Assembly: GCA_002482565.1 (NCBI GenBank) | Contig: DLGG01000036.1 | Coordinates: forward strand, 568-11,772 | DNA from: Solidesulfovibrio magneticus | GTDB lineage: Bacteria > Desulfobacterota > Desulfovibrionia > Desulfovibrionales > Desulfovibrionaceae | Reading direction: 5' to 3' | DNA: 11,205 nt | Part shown: positions 9,801 through 11,205 of the stretch, piece by piece | How positions within the stretch are numbered: position 1 is the first letter of the stretch | Layout: each line of letters starts with the position of its first letter | The notes under the pieces: generated by a model | The model's input: the letters and a program-made list of their open reading frames with translations, nothing else | Told to the model about the DNA's origin: nothing | Databases searched by the model: none | Position numbers and translations under genes: made by a program

Positions 9801-10203
9801 CGGTCGGGCCGGCTTTTGAGCCGCCCGTCCCGGCCGCCGCAGCCGGTTTCGCGGCGATTTCGCGCAGATTGCGGCCAAGGTCGCGCAGCTCCTGTTGGAA
9901 AGCGTTGTAGGGCAGCCGCGCCTCGGCGGCGGCGAAGGCGGCGGCGGCCTCGCCTTCCAGGGCGGCCAGGCGGGCCAGCAGGGGGGCTGCGGCCGCCCGG
10001 GCCAGGCGCGCGGCGGGAACCTTCGCCGTCTTGTCGGAACAGACGGTCTGGATCGCGGCCTCCAGGGCCTGGCGCAGTTCCCGGACGCGTTCCAGCGCCA
10101 TCATGAACCGCAGCTGGGGCAGGACCGCCAGACGCAATCCGCGGATGTCCGCGGCCAGCCGTTCTTGGACGGCCGGCGGTGTCGGCTGCGCGTCAACAGG
10201 CAT
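6814..10203 (-). CDS. Large multi-domain glycosyltransferase (helical region, FDxxYY repeats, GT2, GT-B)
   Basis: An 1129-residue cytoplasmic enzyme, probably for surface polysaccharide. Residues 1-205 are Ala/Leu/Glu/Arg-rich, likely helical or coiled coil. Residues 225-262 and 263-299 are two copies of the FD-x3-YY ... H-F-x4-G-x-EGR repeat common in large bacterial glycosyltransferases; a third start (GGFFAARYLEMRP) follows. Residues 316-478 are unassigned. Residues 480-735 are a GT2 domain: SISVVSIIYRK, VNDASPDD (515-522), NSGNCVSRNRGVA (554-566), ADGD (576-579) and GHEDFELGARL (686-696). Residues 790-1129 look like a GT-B enzyme (LNILTYAWDVPYQHE; VCSSHQARQEWGF; PMPLDRAQAMVVGAIPV), but the retaining-GT E-x7-E glutamates are replaced by Ala1040 and Gln1048. 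ATG 10203 has no Shine-Dalgarno and no start codon upstream in frame (TGA at 10228-10230). Translation is probably coupled to the overlapping small ORF. Acceptor and sugars are unknown. Confidence 0.85.
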   Translation of the reverse strand: MPVDAQPTPPAVQERLAADIRGLRLAVLPQLRFMMALERVRELRQALEAAIQTVCSDKTAKVPAARLARAAAAPLLARLAALEGEAAAAFAAAEARLPYNAFQQELRDLGRNLREIAAKPAAAAGTGGSKAGPTDPDQGLEALRRKIDALQLAWRDLDAWAAPRTQAACAALDQAFALLETTGELAEVRRLAQGRLTEAANDRVAASGLFAPPGATGQDGPADPLFDDAHYAAAYPETRQLRYAPKEHFVRYGELFLHDPSPDFDTRYYLESNEDVLEANIPAFRHFALHGLAEGRPPRAKAGGFFAARYLEMRPIRLAFLDAPEENNLAWNVLRAHCAGRAGCRLTELASDDWDGDVSSFDVLVAGDAGTARLGTAQCDALARGHRQLLHVGDDPARALAGLLDGASLPLDAVRAVTANYTNYLRWQEGHAPLRLHYAPWDDPRDAAPFLDALLDQLASGDAPPPRRLLPAPDAPDRPSISVVSIIYRKAREMLLFLESLNRQDIGRPYEVILVNDASPDDAEDQVRRWLADKAAAGRLNRHMRVRLLTNAANSGNCVSRNRGVAAAASDIVLVADGDVVLGASSLGEHVWAYRCGDCDAVIGFSLFDMNQEIAADWLAACEAHPDIVRKRLAQPILASLTCIRAPLNSLYNCITRNASFQKSACGQPCFDEDFGYSSAPDSGYGHEDFELGARLYFAGKNVRYLESSVAVHMRHADKSQAASRTLAALRNWNRLLRKHPDLPLVDRQHWQWRTRKLLHSAAGLDDAPEVREARERFASLSRLQVAIRPLRPLNILTYAWDVPYQHELFKLHHHQFTLAVPSGATAAGQWDLGQRPLPRNVAFLPLADIDPRDYDFAILPCDSRVVAAAGETDLPREQKALFLALLEATAGMARAAVCLDAPPPPEDGGQARTKALGELLADVHVVCSSHQARQEWGFAGASVIWPGVSPLELPPGTQAKACLTLPPGPCRTASDRAVETAIARLDHLLGGHGPMTRFAPPQPPSGYRPNTPEWSVAAFQQRVRAIGEYAVYVSPTRHAPMPLDRAQAMVVGAIPVTLRNHDVAMFIQNGDNGFHAECVEEMAEQIAWLLAHAPRREAMARRARATASDILGVDRFLAAWANVIAKGR

Positions 10204-10291
10204 AGGCGGCGCGGCGGCGCGGGATCGTCAAGCCGTGCCCCCACGCCAGCCGGGCGTGGAGACGGGCGGCGACGGCCGGAATGGATGTCAT
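10193..10291 (-). CDS. Small ORF (32 aa) overlapping the GT start; translational coupler or leader peptide
   Basis: The 32-codon frame starts ATG (complement 10289-10291) with a near-consensus AAGGAG 7 nt upstream and ends in TGA (10193-10195), just inside the next gene, whose ATG is at 10201-10203. The stop therefore lies 5 nt past that ATG, a layout typical of translational coupling. The peptide begins MTSIPAVAARLHARLAWG and ends in an Arg-rich stretch and AYAC; I recognise no family and see no signal peptide. It starts 32 bp after the stop of the upstream CgeB-like gene. The alternative is that it is the true N-terminus of the large glycosyltransferase, separated by a frameshift or a sequencing error. 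The RBS quality makes translation likely; function is unknown. Confidence 0.55.
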   Translation of the reverse strand: MTSIPAVAARLHARLAWGHGLTIPRRRAAYAC

Positions 10292-10298
10292 GGGCTTG

Positions 10299-10304
10299 CT
10301 CCTT
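10299..10304 (-). promoter_or_regulatory. Strong ribosome-binding site of the 32-aa ORF
   Basis: AAGGAG on the minus strand lies 7 nt from the small ORF ATG. It is the only good Shine-Dalgarno between the CgeB-like gene and the 1129-residue gene, so it probably serves both through coupling. Confidence 0.65.
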
Positions 10305-10323
10305 GGCCGTTTGGCGAAACGGT

Positions 10324-11205
10324 TTACCAGCCCGCCAGTGCCAGGATGGTCCTGGCCCTGGCCTCGAAGGTTTCGCCCGCGCAACGCTCCCGACTAAGGG
10401 CCGAGGCCCGGCTTCTGGCCTCGTCGTCGGCCAGAAACGCGGCGATGGCCCGGCCCAGGCCTTCGGGATGGGGGTAGGTGGTCACGCCCAGGGCTTCAAG
10501 GCCGGGCACGGGGTTGCTGATCTGGAAACAGCCCAGGGCGGCGAGGTCGTAGGCGCGCCGGTTGACCAACCCGGCCCGGGCCATGGCCGGCCCGTGGCCG
10601 TTGAGGTTGATGCGGGCCATGCCGGCAAGGCGGGCCAGGACTTCCGGGGGGCCGTCCTCCTGGAGCAGGACCCCGTCGGGCAGTTTTCCGGCCCAGCCCC
10701 GGCCGACCACGCGCAACGCGGCGCAGCCGGCCTGCAGCGCATCCCGCACGATGCCGATCCCGCCAAAGGGGACCTCCGGCAGATGATCTCCCACGTACAG
10801 CAGATCAAGGCGTTTTTCGGGCGGCCGGGCAACCGCAAGGCAGGCCGCCGAGGCGGCCAGGGGCAGGTGGTGGCAGGGCGTGTCCGTGATTGCCGCCAGT
10901 TGGCGTAAAAGGGGTTGGCCGGCGCACAGGGCCAGGTCGAAATCGTCAAGCTCGGCTCGGGTCACCAGCTCGGGGTGGCTGACGATCCACAACACGTTGA
11001 CCGGTCCCGGCCGGGGATACAGGCGGCAGGCCCCCCGGATGTGGACGGCGATGTCGGGTTGCTCCCCCGTTGGTTGGCCGGTTTCGACCAGGGCGGCGTG
11101 GCCGAGGCTGGCCAAGGCCTCGGCCAGTTCCCGGCCGATGGCGGCGTCTTCCCGGTCGGGCCGGCGCGGCGAGGCCGGGCTGACGCGCACGGCGACGCGG
11201 ACCCC
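10324..11205 (-). CDS. CgeB-like GT-B glycosyltransferase, 5' end cut by window
   Basis: The C-terminal 293 residues of a GT-B glycosyltransferase of the CgeB / Glyco_trans_1_2 type. The frame is open to the right edge (first visible residues GVRVAVRVSPASP), so the start lies outside; the GTG at 11190 is internal. Visible features are IAVHIRG and VNVLWIVSHPELV in the N-terminal Rossmann half, LDLLYVGDH starting the second half, and the donor-site region INLNGHGPAMARAGLVNRRAYDLAALGCFQIS written across two adjacent blocks, matching the family pattern N-x-R-x(F/Y)-(E/D)-x-L-A-x-G. The protein probably transfers a hexose to a surface glycan. It ends in TAA 120 bp before the large glycosyltransferase, with the 32-aa ORF in the gap, and all three lie on the same strand, suggesting an operon. 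Confidence 0.8.
   Translation of the reverse strand, partial: GVRVAVRVSPASPRRPDREDAAIGRELAEALASLGHAALVETGQPTGEQPDIAVHIRGACRLYPRPGPVNVLWIVSHPELVTRAELDDFDLALCAGQPLLRQLAAITDTPCHHLPLAASAACLAVARPPEKRLDLLYVGDHLPEVPFGGIGIVRDALQAGCAALRVVGRGWAGKLPDGVLLQEDGPPEVLARLAGMARINLNGHGPAMARAGLVNRRAYDLAALGCFQISNPVPGLEALGVTTYPHPEGLGRAIAAFLADDEARSRASALSRERCAGETFEARARTILALAGW

Noticed and set aside
6925..10106. Several plus-strand frames of 100-330 codons under the large minus-strand glycosyltransferase
   Set aside because: Compositionally biased shadows (Arg/Gly/Pro-rich or Val/Gly/Gln-rich) with no recognisable domain.

Overview
The window is high-GC bacterial DNA carrying seven protein genes of ordinary size, two of them cut by the window edges, plus one likely 32-residue small ORF. 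No rRNA, tRNA, CRISPR array or insertion sequence was seen. Most of it (about 2.5 kb to the right edge) reads like a Desulfovibrio-type sulfate reducer (Desulfovibrionales, perhaps Solidesulfovibrio). The grounds are a lone phage-CII-like regulator and large multi-domain surface-polysaccharide glycosyltransferases. The left 0.8 kb looks more like an alphaproteobacterium: a GlpR-type DeoR regulator followed by paired palindromes of a style I associate with Hyphomicrobiales. These taxonomic calls are inference from sequence style, not from a search. A horizontal transfer or an assembly join in or near the trehalose-synthase-like gene is possible.

Layout. (1) 2-712 (+): 3' part of a GlpR/DeoR-family repressor. 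(2) 710-826: two homologous palindromic repeats in opposite orientation between convergent genes, each supplying the stop codon of the gene that runs into it. (3) 823-2472 (-): a stand-alone 549-residue GH13 trehalose synthase-like enzyme. (4) 2473-2768: divergent intergenic region. (5) 2769-3200 (+): CII-like regulator. (6) 3215-3244: bidirectional terminator. (7) 3267-3887 (-): exported small protein of unknown function. (8) 3888-4209: divergent, hairpin-rich intergenic region. (9) 4210-6771 (+): fusion of a GT2 glycosyltransferase with a CDP-glycerol:glycerophosphotransferase (TagB/TagF-like) domain. (10) 6814-10203 (-): 1129-residue multi-domain glycosyltransferase. (11) 10193-10291 (-): 32-codon small ORF with a strong ribosome-binding site, overlapping the start of gene 10. 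(12) 10324-11205 (-): CgeB-like glycosyltransferase, cut by the right edge.

How the parts work together. Genes 9-12 look like the edge of a cell-surface glycan locus. The rightmost minus-strand genes form an operon (CgeB-like GT, then small ORF, then three-module GT). It converges on the GT2/TagF-like fusion, which could add sugars and polyol-phosphate units to the same or a related polymer. The trehalose synthase-like gene is not next to other trehalose or glycogen genes. The regulators at either side of it (GlpR-like, CII-like) have no visible target genes in the window. The most unusual local signals are the stop-codon-bearing palindrome pair, the small ORF that seems to drive translation of the 1129-residue enzyme, and the teichoic-acid-type transferase in an apparently Gram-negative genome.
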